Below are positions 22,641 through 34,559 of a DNA stretch of 64,000 nt, in pieces (the stretch's first letter is position 1; every line of letters starts with the position of its first letter). Both the position numbers and the translations under genes were made by a program. The notes beneath the pieces are model-generated. The model was not told the origin of the DNA, ran no database searches, and saw nothing but the letters and a program-made list of their open reading frames with translations. The stretch comes from Panicum virgatum. Its lineage: Eukaryota > Streptophyta > Magnoliopsida > Poales > Poaceae. The stretch is taken from NCBI RefSeq assembly GCF_016808335.1, contig NC_053149.1:58457922-58521921 (forward strand), in the 5' to 3' direction.

Positions 22641-24033
22641 TGATGCCCTCGGGGATCGGGATGCAGCGTTGCAAAATGCCCGAGGGACTGCGCTTGTACA
22701 GTTCGTCATCGATTAGAACGAAGGACTTGGCCCGCCTAGCGATGCGTCGTGCCTGAGCATGATCCGAGGGTAGGACCCCTCGAATCATCCAGTCAAGGTA
22801 CTGGGTGCGCCAATCTCGCGGGGGCGGGGAATTGTCCATCTCCATTGCTTCCGCCTCGTCCACCGAGGAGGTCTCGAAGTTAGTGTCCATGGCCTCGGGC
22901 TCCTCCGTCGAGGGGTCCTCGGTCGATGGCTCCGTGGTCGCAGCCCCCGAGGGTCCGGGTGCCGCTCCGACGGCTTCCGCAGGGTCCTTGAAGTCTACAG
23001 ACGGCTTAGCGAGGTCGCGGGCGAAGACGTTTGGGGGAACGGTGGTCCGCCCGAACCCGATCTTGGCTAGTTGGTCCGCTTCCTTGTTGTACTTACGCGC
23101 GATGTGGTTAAGCTCGAGCCCGTCGAACTTGTCCTCGAGGTGACGCACTGCGTTGCAGTATGCCTCTATCTTCTCATCGTGGCAGCTGGCCTCCTTCATC
23201 ACCTGGTCTATGATGAGCTGGGAGTCCCCCCGGACGTCGAGACGCATGATGCCGAGCTCGATGCCGATGCGGAGGCCGCCGAGGAGAGCCTCATACTCCG
23301 CCATGTTGTTGGACGTCGGGAAGTGCAAACACACCACGTAGCGCATGTGTTCTCCGAGGGGTGAGACAAAAAGCAGACCCGCGCCTGCGCCGGTCTTCAT
23401 CACCGACCCGTCGAAGTACATGAGCCAACATTCCACTTGAATCTGGGGTGGGGGCAGCTGAGTGTCGGTCCACTCGGCTATGAAGTCTGCCAAGATCTGG
23501 GATTTGACCGCCTTGCGAGGTGCGTAGGTGAGGGTCTCTCCCATCAGCTCCACTAACCACTTGGCTGTCCTACCCGTGACCTCCCGATTGTGGACTATTT
23601 CCCCGAGGGGGAAGGATGAGACCACGGTGACGGGATGGGCCTCGAAGTAGTGGCGCAGCTTGCGCCGAGCCAGAATCACTGCATAGAGCAGTTTTTGGAT
23701 CTGTGGATACCATGTCTTGGTTTCAGACAGCACTTCACAGATGAAGTACATCAGCCTCTGGACGGGCAGAGCGTGTCCCTCCTCTTGTCGTTCCACAATG
23801 ATAGCTGCGCTGACGACCTGAGTCGTGGCTGCCACGTATAAGTAGAGGGGCTCGCCGTCCACTGGTGGTGTTAGGATCGGAGCGCTAGTAAGCGACGCCT
23901 TGAGTTTGTCGAGGGCTTCCTGGGCCTCGGGGGTCCATGAGAAGCGTTCGGATTTCCTAAGGAGCCAATACAGAGGCAAACCTTTCTCACCAAGGCGTGA
24001 GATGAATCGGCTGAGGGACGCTAGGCATCCCAT
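22641..24033 (-). pseudogene. RNase H region of Tat-type pol
   Basis: A long open frame begins just after RT and runs into integrase before changing frame. It contains the Gypsy RNase H (LPLYWLLRKSERFSWTPEAQ, then VVSAAIIVERQEEG). A second RNase H-like domain follows, with YFDGSVMKTGAGAG, NNMAEYEALLGGL and GDSQLIIDQV, the D-E-D pattern of archaeal-type RNase H found in Tat-lineage elements. A linker rich in Pro, Glu and Thr leads to the integrase region. This is the best preserved part of pol. Confidence 0.8.
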
Positions 24034-24039
24034 GACCTT

Positions 24040-24854
24040 CTATACCCCCTTTAGGTCTCGGATCGGTCCCATCCGAGTGATGGCCGAGACTTTCTCAGGG
24101 TTGGGTTCAATGCCCTGCTGGGAGACGATGAAACCCAAGAGTATGCCTCGAGGAACTCCGAACACGCACTTCTCGAGGTTGAGTTTCACCCCCTTAGCCC
24201 TAAGGCAATCGAACGCGATCCTGAGATCGACTACCAGGTCGTCCGCCTTCCTAGATTTCACAACGATGTCGTCGACATATGCCTCTATGGTCCGCCCTAT
24301 ATGGTCTTTGAACACATGGAGCATACATCGCTGGTATGTGGCTCCGGAGTTTCTAAGGCCAAAGGGCATTGTGACGTAGCAGTACATGCCGAAAGGAGTG
24401 ATAAAGAAGTCGCGAGCTGGTCAGACTCTTTTATCTTGATTTGGTGGTAACCAGAATATGCATCGAGAAAGGATAAAAGTTCGCATCCCGTAGTTGAATC
24501 AACGATTTGATCAATTCGTGGCAAAGGAAAGGGAACTTTAGGACATGCTTTATTTAAACTAGTGTAGTCTACACACATCCTCCATTTCCCACTCTTTTTC
24601 TTAACTAAGACAGGGTTAGCAAGCCACTCGGGATGGAATACCTCCTTGATGAATCCGGCCTCCAAAAGCTTGTGCACCACCTCGCCGATCGCGCACCACT
24701 TGAGCTCGTCGAAGTTCCGCAGGCATTGCTTGACTGGCTTGGAGTTCGACAGGATATCAAGGGAGTGCTCGGCGACCTCCCTCGGGATGCCAGGCATATC
24801 CGAGGGGCTCCACGCGAAGATGTCAGCGTTGGCGCAGAGGAAGTCGACGAGCAC
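24040..24854 (-). pseudogene. reverse transcriptase domain of Tat-type pol (frameshifted)
   Basis: Typical Gypsy RT motifs occur in order on the - strand: PVLVKKKSGKWRMCVDYTSL, FLDAYSGYHQI, then a frameshift near 24420, then MPFGLRNSGATYQR, the catalytic YVDDIVVKS and the LGFIVSQQGIEPNPEK thumb region. Another break, near 24033-24040, separates RT from RNase H. The order and motifs identify Ty3/Gypsy; the frameshifts make it non-functional. Confidence 0.9.
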
Positions 24855-25074
24855 TACTTCCTATTTGCTGTCGGGGGTGGAGCTGATCTTCAGCGTCTTG
24901 CCGTCGGGGGTCTTCGGGTCGAGGGGAACATCCTTGATGCCCTCAGCAGGCTCGAAGGTGCCCGCGTGCCGCTACTTGGAGTCCATGGCCTCCTCGACCA
25001 TTCCTTGCATCTGCGCGGCGAGGGCCTCGTCGAGCGCCAGGGCCGCGGCGTGCTCGACGCACTCGACGTCGCAC

Positions 25075-25943
25075 TCATAGGCGTGCTCGAACGAGGAGCC
25101 GTCGGTAATGACACCTTTCGAGCCCGGCATCTTCTTCTTGAGGTAGGTGTAGTTGGGGATCACCATGAACTTGGCGTAGCAGGGACACCCAAGGATGCGT
25201 GGTAGGCTCCCCGGAACCCCACCACCTCGAAGGTGAGCACTTCCTTACGGAAGTTGGCTGCCGTGCCGAAGCAGACGGGCAGGTCGATCTGGCCGAGGGG
25301 TTGGACTCACTTCCCTGGTGTGACGCCGTGGAATGGCGACTTGCTGAGGCGGAGCTTGTCCAGTCCGATCCCCATGAGCTCCAAGGTGTGGGTGTACATG
25401 ATGTTGAGGCTGCTGCCTCCGTCCATGAGCACCTTGGAGAAGCGGGTGTTGCCGATGATGGGATCCACAACGAGTGGATATTGTCTCGGGTTCGGGACAT
25501 AGTGGGGGTGGTCCTCGCGGCCGAAGGAGATATTGTCCTCCGATCAGTCGAGGTAGGATAGCGTGGCCTTGGTGACAGAATAGACTTCTCTGCGCTCGTG
25601 CTTGCGCTGCCGAGAGGTGATGTTCGCCGTCGGCCTTCCGAAGATGAAGAAGGCATTTTCCACCGAGGGGAACTCGTCATCTCCGCCCTTGTCGTTCGCA
25701 TCCTTCTTCTTGCCCTCGTCGCGATGCGCGACGCGGTTGTAGTACTTCCGGAGCATCTCGCACTGCTCGAGGGTGTGATTGACCGAGCCCTTGTGGTAAG
25801 GGCACGGCTTCTTGAGCATGTCGTCAAAAAGGCCGCCATCGCCTCGAGGGAGGCCTCGAGGACCATTGCGGTCCGGGGCCGCGACGAAGGCCTCGTTGGA
25901 GTCCTCCGCCTGCCCTTGTCCGTGCTGGTTCGGTGGGGCTAGC
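25075..25943 (-). pseudogene. C-terminal gag and protease region of Tat element (frameshifted)
   Basis: The - strand frame 25819-25544 has a Cys/His cluster (CPYHKGSVNHTLEQCEML) like the zinc knuckle region of plant Tat gag. In a different frame, at about 25380-25440, VLMDGGSSLNIMY is the retroviral-type aspartic protease signature (D-G-G variant). Stops and frame changes occur throughout. The right edge is cut by the solo LTR; the N-terminal part of gag resumes at 27366. Confidence 0.7.
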
Positions 25944-27365
25944 TGTTGGTGCTCCTTAAGTATCCATTTTATCCCCTGTTTAACTTTGATAATGGCATGA
26001 ATTTAATATCAAAATCACTAACCATCCTAACCTCGTCCCAATTATTGGTCGTTTTCGCGTTTGCACATATATTTTGGAGGTACTTCATTTTTGCAGGTCT
26101 TTTGACCAATTTTGGAGCATGAAAAGACGAGGCCCACGATCATGTGATGACACGAAGAAAGACGAAGGCCAAAGCCCGAACAAAGGATCGAAGGCCATGA
26201 TGATTAGAGGCCCTTTCATGCACATCCACCCTCCAATAAAGCCCAAAGGACAAAGCCCACAAGATAAGATCAAGATACTTCGGGGCTAAGCAAAGCAAAG
26301 AGATATTTAAGGAATGATTTTCCATCCTACCCTTTTCCTCGAAGAAATCTCGAAGATAACGACGTCTAATGGGGTGCAATCGTGAAAGGCATAAACTCTA
26401 GAAGATTCCAGGAGACTTGGGGAGAAAGAAGGACACGAGACGGCGAAGGAATGAGCCAGGCCGGCCGGCCTAGGCCCATTGGGCCGGCCGGCCCAGCCCT
26501 TTTTTAGGTCGGTTCGGCCTCCCCTTTTGCCTAGGGTTTCCTGAGGCTATTTAAAGACCCCTCCCCAAGGTTCACGCAGAGATCAATTCGGGAGACGACG
26601 CCAAGGAGCAGAGAAGATAGAGGGACACCTCTCGGATAGCCGAGGGTCGTGCTAGTTCTCTAGGGTTTGCCCTAGCCGACATGGGAACCTTGCAAGGAAG
26701 ACCACGTCAGAGTTCTGGAGCTAGGATCATCAAGATCAAGGTAGGGCCCCGGTTGTGATCTTGTGATGTACAATCATTCATGGTGAAGTTATTTGTGATT
26801 CCGAATGTTTAGCGACCATGTTCTCTCTTTCGATTTTTGTTCTTTTCTTTGGGTTTGCTTCATCCTAGATCTATTATCGAGATAGATCGCTTAGCATGAT
26901 CTTGTAGTCATGGTGGCTAGAGGTTCATGGCGGAACTACCAAATGGGGTTCGACTTGCTTCAGGGTATTTCATTCAAAAGGGGGGCGTCGTGACAGGCCA
27001 TCTCCACAGAGTAGGCGGAGTATCGAGGGATCGGATTGGAGATTTTGGGTTTAAAGAGGCTTTTCATTGAGATTCACATCTACCTTACTTCACTTCATCT
27101 AGCTGGAACTACAACATATGCATGATCTAGGTGATCTAGATTGGTTATCTCTAACTTTCTCTCGCTACCTTCGGTGTTTGTCGTTTTTAGTAGATTAGAT
27201 TCGTTTTACACCACATCAACACAAAGGAATTTCTATGTTAGTAGATTGTTTCTTGTCTCTTTGGTTCTGTGGATTGATAAACCTTGGGGGAATACTCTGA
27301 GGGAAAAGCTACACGAAACCGTGCGCTTACGGTATACAAATCGGGGGCGCTAAGGAGCGTCAACA
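25944..27365 (+). mobile_element. solo LTR inserted in gag
   Basis: A 1422-bp unit starts TGTTGGTGCTCCTTA and ends with the near-inverse (TAAGGAGCGTCAACA). It is flanked by CTAGC (25939-25943) and CCAGC (27366-27370), a 5-bp duplication with one change. A TATA box (TATTTAAA, 26548-26555) gives + orientation. It contains palindromic GGCCGGCC clusters (about 26461-26493). There is no internal coding region, so it is most simply a solo LTR left by LTR-LTR recombination. Confidence 0.75.
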
Positions 27366-28330
27366 CCAGCTTCTTTCCTTTCTTCACTCACTTTTGTTTC
27401 TTGGCGGGGACCTTGGTCTTGCTGTTGCTGCCCTCTGTGGGCGCATCTTCCTTATGGTGTTCGTGTGGCGTCGGCCAGGTGGAGAGGAAGGTTACGGATG
27501 AGGACGGCGTCATCCGTCGCGCCGCCTAGCTAGCATGCTAGGGAGTCATTGAGCTAGACCGCAGGGTCCGTCTCTCCGGAGTACTTGACGAGGGTGGTGG
27601 GCTGTCAAAAGCGTGGGGGGAAGGGAGCCGTTCGTATCTCCCGACTGAACACACGGGTGCCCGGAGGCTCCGGTGTCACTCCCCTGTCGTGCTCGGGGTC
27701 GAAGCGGCCACCCTGTCGAGGGGTGTACTTCCTCCCGTTGACGATGTAGCGGGCATCGCCGTCATCGACGTGCCCGCACGTGTCATGGAGGCGCTCCTTT
27801 GCAGGAGTCCTCTTGATGCGGTCGTGCACCGAGGGTCTTTTCGCGTCGTCGGCCGCGACTGCCTTGCCCTTGTCTCCTGGGGGAGTGTGTACCGAGGCCC
27901 CGTGGCCCTGGTGCGCCGGTCCTCCGTCCTTTGAAGCCGCCGAGCGCATGCGAGATGCAGAGCTCTTAGCTTGCTGGACTGCAGCTTGCTGGATGAGCAC
28001 CTTTGCCTCATTGCGCATGTTGCGTCCCTCGGTCGTAGAGGGCTCCGGCATGGCTTGAAGCAGGTAAGCCGCGGCGATGAGTTTTTGGCTGGCCCTTTTT
28101 AGTTCCAATAGTTTGTCGACATTGTCGTCGGCCAGGATCCACCCCTGAGCGACGCGCCCTGCCGCCTGAGCACGCGCACCGCGTATGGCGGGCTCCTGCT
28201 CAAGCGTAGAACGCAGCAATCGCGTCTGCCGACGCTCCTTCTCGAGCCTTTTCTCGAGCTCCATGAGTCGCGCTAGCTGCGCCTGCCATGCTGTCGAGCT
28301 TGATGAAGCGGCGGGATTCGGAGGGGACAC
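27366..28330 (-). pseudogene. N-terminal gag region of Tat element
   Basis: Read leftward from about 28330, an N-terminal coiled-coil segment (LARLMELEKRLEKERRQTRLL) leads to a linker. Past the stop of that frame (27605), YSGETDPAV-stop-LND and DDAVLIRNLPLHLADA match the start of the plant retrotransposon gag domain, but with stops and frame changes. The solo LTR cuts it. The sequence right of about 28340 no longer continues this element. Confidence 0.65.
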
Positions 28331-28352
28331 TGCCTCCTGGTTCGCTGGTGGG

Positions 28353-28433
28353 GGTTAGCCTAGAGCACTATGTTGGTGATCCACAAAAGAATTCTCAACC
28401 CAAGGTTAGCCTAGAGCACTATGTTGGTGATCC
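28353..28433. repeat. 30-bp direct duplication at a deletion junction
   Basis: Two identical 30-base copies (28353-28382 and 28404-28433, each starting GGTTAGCCTAGAG) are separated by 21 bases. They lie where the Tat gag sequence ends and the nested retroelement begins. The position suggests filler DNA copied during end-joining repair. Confidence 0.7.
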
Positions 28434-28497
28434 TACCCAACTATCCTACAGTTAGGCTACACTGCAAGGGGAAAATCAACACTATCCCGCTGTGTCC

Positions 28498-29334
28498 TCA
28501 CGGAGTCCCAGGTCCCGACTCCACTCCTGACACTCCCTCGATCTCCTCAGGGTCCTCTTCCTCTTCTTCTTCTCCTGGCTCCTCCTCTGCTGCCTCGGCC
28601 TCCATCTCTGCTGCTGCCTGCACCTGAGCCTGAGCGTCCTCAATCCACTCCTGGGCCTACTGAAGCTGCCCCTCAAGGTGCTGCACCATCTGAGTCATGT
28701 TCTCTAACTCCTCCTGTAACTCCTGAATCCTGATCTTCCTTGCTCTAGACTTGGCTTTCAGGGTCTTGATCTTGTCCTGTGTACCAATCATGTGCTGCTC
28801 ATGGAGGTGAGCCTCTCGAGCCTTGCTCCTGCATATCGCATTTTTCTCGCGAAGCTGCTCATACATGTTGCTCAAAGCTGAGGAGTAGCTGAACGAGAGT
28901 GCTGTCCTGACATTGTAGTCGGGCATCATGTAGTTCAGGTTGCGGTTCACCCGATCTGTATAGGCCTGAGTAGTCTCATCCCTCAGGGGAAACACACTGT
29001 AAGGAGTATCTATCACCTCTGCATTATGCTTCTCTGAGAACTCCTCAATAGCCTTCCTAGCTGCAATCTCCCAGGAGTCTGCCAGCTTCCTACCATAGAC
29101 AGTGAGCTGCCACGAGTCCCAATCCAAGCGAGCGGGGCAAGCAGGAATCTTCACGATCATCTGACAGCGCTCGGTGCCCAGCAAGCTAGACTCGTGTCCG
29201 GAGTACTGTGGGGGCTCAGTGTAGTCAAACGCCCTGAGCATCTGCCACAGCAGACGAGGAAAGTGGCCGGTGTGGAGGGCATTGGAGTGCGCCCAACCCT
29301 CAGCGTCCACGATCACGTGCGTGAAGCTAGCCAT
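28498..29334 (-). CDS. unrecognised ORF of the long-LTR element (coiled coil, acidic tail)
   Basis: The ATG at 29334-29332 directly follows a good splice acceptor (tgttcttacag). The frame gives 225 aa to an in-frame TAG at 28657-28659, then continues in frame for about 52 more codons to TGA at 28498. The N-terminal 120 residues look globular (AEGWAHSNALHTGHFPRLLW). Residues 165-225 form a Lys/Arg/Glu-rich coiled coil, and the stretch beyond the TAG is very acidic (EEEPGEEEEEEDPEE). I do not recognise the family and see no Cys knuckle, protease or polymerase motif. By position after the leader it could be a divergent gag-like protein or a captured host gene. Confidence 0.5.
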
Positions 29335-30371
29335 CTGTAAGAACACATAGTGCTAACGTAAGTCACAAATTTGTTTAAAAGAACAGATTTAAACTTGGTA
29401 ACGCAACACAAATAAATTTTTAAGAACACATAGTAAAAACATGGTGATCCAAATAAATTTTTGTGAAGCGCAACCGAAGGTAACAAAACAAACAACAACT
29501 CAGGAATGCAAGATGCAAGATGCATGCCACGTTCTAGCGTTTCTCATCCAAACAAGTACCAAAATATGGTATACGAGAACAATCGGTGGCACGTTTACGT
29601 ACTCTCCCTATATAAAGACTAGTCGTTCCTACGATCAAGGATTTTATAACGCGCTTACGTGGTTAGTTTCCTGCAGAAGAACACAGAGACAGATATAAAT
29701 ATCCATTTCTGGACCCTTCGTGCCAGCACACACGAACGGCCCCCATGTGTCCTACGCCACACGGGTAACGCATATGCAGTTTCCCACATATTCACACATA
29801 CATTACCATCCACTATAGAGATGGCACCCAGACGTTCGACGCTGAATGGGCAGCGCTGCATACGTCATAACAACGTATTCACTTCCCGTACACTCGCCTT
29901 ACGGGACATCCAAGGGTAGACGTGTCCCAAGGGTCACGGTCATGGCCAACCGCATGATAGGTTTACATCTCGTAACATTGCCTTACGAAATGGCCGTGAT
30001 CACAATCACACGGCATGAAATCCGCACTCCATATCAGGCGGCAGATAGCGACAGGCTCATTTGAATTGAGACTTATCACCTCCTCGTATGCTCAACATAC
30101 GGGACCCGCGCACGTATGAAACACGTGGGCTATTCTAAGGACTACCAGAATGCTTACCTTGCTTACCTCAACGTAGGTGCGTCGTTACAGAAGTAAGATT
30201 TAACAAAAAATAAAAGCTGAAAGTGCTGGAATAAAATAGATACTTAGTTGCCACCTAACTTATATAAATAATTAGGGCATACGAACTATCTATTCTATTC
30301 CTTAGCGCATCTAGCGTCAACTTTTCGAAAAACCCGAAATCGTTGCAAGGTAATCACCCCAGTGCAATTTA

Positions 30372-30385
30372 GAGCTCTGATGCCA
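30372..30385 (-). other. primer-binding site of the long-LTR element
   Basis: On the - strand, TGGCATCAGAGCTC lies two bases inside the LTR end. It differs at one base from the TGGTATCAGAGC of elements primed by initiator tRNA-Met. It fixes the LTR boundary and the - strand orientation. Confidence 0.7.
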
Positions 30386-30387
30386 GC

Positions 30388-33300
30388 TGTAGCAGCACCG
30401 TTCAAATTAAACCGGCTTAAATGCACCAACCATCATCTTAATACTTAATCAAGTTACTGTGCACTTAAAACGGTGTAACCTGACAGGCTGTCGGGTAAAA
30501 TCCCGATTAAACTACTGTACTCCAGGATCACAATTGCACTTAGACCCGTACGAAGACAAGCACAGGTGTTACCCGCATACAGAAATCTTCAAATTAATTT
30601 ACAACACCCGTTTTACATAAAAGTCTTAAATACAAACAACAGAGTCAAACGCACAGCGGAAGTTTAAAACTGAGTTCGAAATACAATACGATAGCTACGG
30701 CGACGATAAAAGGTGAGCTCCACATCCTGCCCACCGATGTGACGCCAACCTGCCCAATCTTCACGGGCAAGATGGGGCCCACTCGACGGTCCAACCTGGA
30801 GGAAGCGGCTGTCCAATCCAGGACGCACAGATCTCCTCGAAGTCCGCCGGGACACAACCTGCTCAGAGGGGTTACAACAACAACCCTGAGTATACTAATA
30901 CTCAGCAAGGCTTATCCGACTCTGGGTATACTTAGCCCATTACCTAGACATGCAAAGCTTTTTGGCTCTGGAGTTCTTTTGCTGAAAAGCTGCTAGAAGT
31001 GAATCCTTATTTTCAATATTTTAGCTCCATTTAGTATACCAAGTATTACTAAGTTCGCCTATTCATCTAAAACACACATGGTGGAACAGATTATCTTTTA
31101 GTAACTTCCAAACCAGTCTTTTCCATTCCGTTTTCATTCCACTTCCTTACTACGATGTGACAAAGAGATCAAGGCTCTCATAACCGCGAGTCACGGCGAA
31201 TCGATCCGATTTAACCTTGCAAGGTGGACCTAACTCACACGACACATGTAAGCCCCGTTGGGCCACGCGCGTCAACTGTTTCCACATTACCACGGCATCT
31301 GAACTACGCCTGCTAAAACCCAGGTGATGGGCCCCTCGCAGTGAACTCCCGGAGAACCCGGAGGCGGCATCCTATCCAACACCCGCCAACTCCCACGCCC
31401 AGCGTAGCATGGCGGAATTCAAATCACCGCTATAAGGTGGTACACAGCTTACCGGTTTCGACTACCTCCTACTTCCGGTATGTGGTTAGTACTGTTCAAT
31501 CCTCGATCAGCACTGCCAACAACGGAACGGTCCTCAATCGACACAGGCGGAGATTTCTTTTCATCCATTCTATACCAAAACCAACTCATTTCCGCCCGGT
31601 CTCCATTTCTCTTTACTCAACAATTCATTTCAAGCCAAAGCTAAGGGATCAAGATCCTAAACTCGCGAGTGACAGTAATCACTCGACTTCTACCGAAATC
31701 CTATTTAGCAAAGCATTTCTATCGACACCTGCATACTAGTATAGGCCCACGGTACCTAGGGAAACATGCATACTATGGTTCCACTCAACTCCTAGAACAT
31801 AAATGCACAATACTTAAATAAACATTGAATACTTTAAATTATGGTTATGCTCCGGGGCTTGCCTTGCAGGTCAGCGGGGTTAACTAGGTCTCCGGGGGCG
31901 TGCTCAACGGCGTCCTCCTGCAGCGCTCCTGCTCGTGGCTCCTGGACCGGCTCAGCAACTAGCTCGTGGACAACGTCGTTTGTGGCGTCTACACGAATAA
32001 AATATGTCATGCAACAGATAGGACACAGAGCAATGCATAAGTGCTTAAAAAAAAGGTGCATTACAAGACGAGACAAAGCAATGTGGTTCGAAAGTTCAAC
32101 GCAATTAGCCTGAAGTGCTTCCTTTCTAAAACAACTAACAACAATTAAATCAAGAAAAGAGCATGGTTAGGGAAAACTATAAGGAAAACCCTAACTTGCA
32201 ACCATGATCTAGCAACACAATTAAATAGCGTAACGTGAAGACAGTAAAGCATGCCATAGAATTTTTCCAACAATTAACGACGATCGAAAGCATTTATCTT
32301 AACCCTAGAAAAGCAATTAAACAACAATTATATCCACACACTTGTACATAGAACAAGCACCTGAAACTTTTTCAGTGAACTACACATGCAAGAACTAAGC
32401 CACTGCAAATTTTTCATAATTTTTAGAGTTATAGAACAAGTGGTACAAAATAGACTAGCTTTAACACAAACTGAATTTTCATCACAGCAAAAGTGACAAA
32501 AAGCATGCTTAAGTATTTTTCCTCTGAAGATCATGATTTTAGAAACCTAACAAAATTTGTTTGGCATTTTTCGCATTTTCCTATGAATTTTTAGGCAATT
32601 ATGAATTTCTCAGCCGGAATAAAGAAATAAAACTTAAAACATAAAAGGAAAGAGGGGGGGGGGACTGACACCCGGGGCCCACCCGTCAGCGACCCGGCCC
32701 GCCCCCTCCTCTGCTTCGCCCGCACGGGCGGCGCACGGGCCGGCTCCCGCCGGCGGAGCCCGGCCGACGGAGCGGCGCGGCTCGGCCGCAGCCAACACAG
32801 GGCGGGGAGGGGCACAGGCGCGCGGCGTAGGGCGGCGCAGGGCGGGGCGCGCGGCGGCGGCCGCGTTCCGGCCTGGCCCGGGCCGGCCGGCGGCGAGGGC
32901 GGGCGGCTTGAGCTTCGGGGGGGCTAGGCGGCCCTAGGGCGCGCGGTAGGGGGCTGCGGGCTGGAGCAGGAAGGTCCGGCGGCGCACGCGGGCGGCGGGC
33001 GGCGCGTTCCGCGGCGGCGCGTTCCGCGGCGGCGCGGCTGCGATTCGACGACGGCGGCGCCGATTCGGGTGGGGAAAAGGTCGGGGAGTAGGAGGAGGCC
33101 GCGATTGAGCTCACCGTGGGTCGATTTTGGGCGGAGGAGACCTCGGAGAGGGAGCTCGACGGAGAGGGGCGGAGCTCGGCGGGAACGGCGATGGCGAGCG
33201 GCGGTCTGAGCTCGGTGCTAGGCCGATTCGGCTGGGGTAGGGCACGGCCGCACTCGTGGAGGGATGGACGAGCTTCGGGGCGAGGTTGCGCAGCTCGGGG

Positions 33301-33840
33301 CGCGATGAATCGAGGCGGGGTGGCGAGCAGTGGCCGGTGCGACGAGCGACGGTGACTCTGCTCGACCTAGCTCCGCTCGAGCTCGAGGATGGGGATGGAA
33401 GGGAGGAGAAACGAGAAACGGCACTGCGACCGGATAAGCTCGCGCAGCGCGGTGTGCGAGGATCGTCGACGGCCGACGCGTGGAGCGGCGCCGACGAACA
33501 CAGTCGCCGGTATGGCCGGCGAGCGTCACAGTGACGAGTACAGTGGAGATACTGTTTCTTCGTTTAAATGATTTTTGCCCGAGTTTGACTAGTTAAAACT
33601 CAAATTTTCATATAGAAACTTGAAATTTGGCCAAAATAAAAGTTGTAGAGGAGGAAAAGATCTACAACTTTCGTTTTGGGCGAAAATTGATTTGGAGCTC
33701 GGATCAAGGACAAAAACGAGATCGAACACAGCTAAGTAGATGTTTACTATGCAAACACGATTAGCGTTAACGACGAATTGAGTCCACGATTAGCGAGATA
33801 AATCGTGATTAGCGAGCACGATTAACACATGGGTGTTACA
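30388..33840 (-). repeat. 3453-bp LTR of the nested element
   Basis: On the - strand it starts TGTAACACCCATGTG and ends GCTGCTACA next to the primer-binding site. The first 400 bases contain a conserved AT-rich promoter-like part (acgaaagttgtagatct, ctacaacttttattttgg). A GC-rich block with a consensus splice donor ACG|GTGAGC at 33115/33114 follows. The same arrangement is found at 62964-64000. A run of G at about 32653-32663 and many open frames in the GC block are compositional. Confidence 0.75.
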
Positions 33841-34559
33841 GCTGTGGAGGGTACGTCCTCCAGGCGTGGCGTGGCAGCGTCCCAAGGGTCCTGCAGGTCG
33901 GGGTCTTGATCTGGTCAAGGAATGGGCCGCGTTCGAGGGTCACGCCCATACCTGTCGAGGGTTCTGCAGCAGAGGAAGGTACACGGAGTTGGCAGCACAG
34001 TGGCGGCAACCGTGCCGGGCACGTCAGTACAGGGCATCGCAGGTTCCCATAGTGTTGCCACATGGCCGGGGATGGTGGAGCAGTGACTGGAGTTGGCGGA
34101 CGGGACTCTGGTCACGGCTGCTGTGCGGCGTGGTGGCCTGACGCCATCTGACCCGGGTGCCGCGGCGGAGTCGTGGGCATTTAATGCCTCTGTACGGCGC
34201 GCGGGGAGCGGATGATAGTTTGTCCTTTCCGTCGAGGGGTGGTTTCGAGCGAGGCGGAGCCGATTTGCTTGCTCGAGGGTAGGTTCGCTACCCTCGAGCA
34301 AGGCGGAGACGCGGGGCGCTGTCGAGGGTCTCGGCGGGGAACCCTCGAGCGAGGCGGAGTTTGCCCCGCGAGTTCGAGGGGGCTCAAATGGATCGCACTG
34401 TGTTGTTGGGCCGTAGATTGGGTTTCTTTGAGTCCTTTCATTTCCTTCGGATTGGAGAGAGGTTGTAGGCCTTCGTGGGCCCGATTGCCTAATATGTATT
34501 TATGTTTTAAGGGTGATTTAGTCCTCTGGTTAGGGTGCTCCTAATCATAGTACCCGATA
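33841..34559 (-). repeat. remnant of the 5' LTR of the Tat element
   Basis: It aligns with 14884-15603 of the left LTR, including the ggagggtacgtcctccaggcg start and the cctaatcatagtacccga end. The terminal CA has become TA. The other 580 bases of this LTR, the primer-binding site and the leader are missing, removed by the deletion that followed insertion of the long-LTR element. Confidence 0.8.

Larger units (their letters stand above)
28434..33840 (-). mobile_element. nested long-LTR retrotransposon, 3' truncated, non-autonomous
   Basis: On the - strand the order is: a 3.45-kb LTR (33840 to 30388), a primer-binding site, a leader of about 1 kb and a single ORF (29334 to 28498). The element then stops at the junction with Tat gag, with no pol and no second LTR. 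It sits inside the right Tat LTR. A second copy of the same LTR family starts at 62964 in + orientation. Lineage is uncertain; TGTAACACCC ends and an iMet-type primer site are common in Gypsy elements. Confidence 0.65.
14304..34559 (-). mobile_element. Tat-type Ty3/Gypsy LTR retrotransposon (composite, with nested insertions)
   Basis: Gag, protease, RT, RNase H and integrase remnants read on the - strand in Gypsy order, so the 5' LTR is on the right. The left (3') LTR is intact in outline. The right (5') LTR survives only as 33841-34559. Ends are TGTCGG/CCGACA-type, and flanking 5-mers GGTGC (14299-14303) and AGTGC (34560-34564) differ by one base, supporting a single original insertion. An additional ORF lies on the opposite strand between pol and the 3' LTR, a feature reported for Tat-lineage elements. 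Inside are a solo LTR (25944-27365) and another retroelement (about 28434-33840). All reading frames are broken, so the element is defective. Confidence 0.8.

Noticed and set aside
21971..22756. 261-aa + strand frame over integrase
   Set aside because: It is antisense to the well supported integrase and RNase H region and has no own motif.
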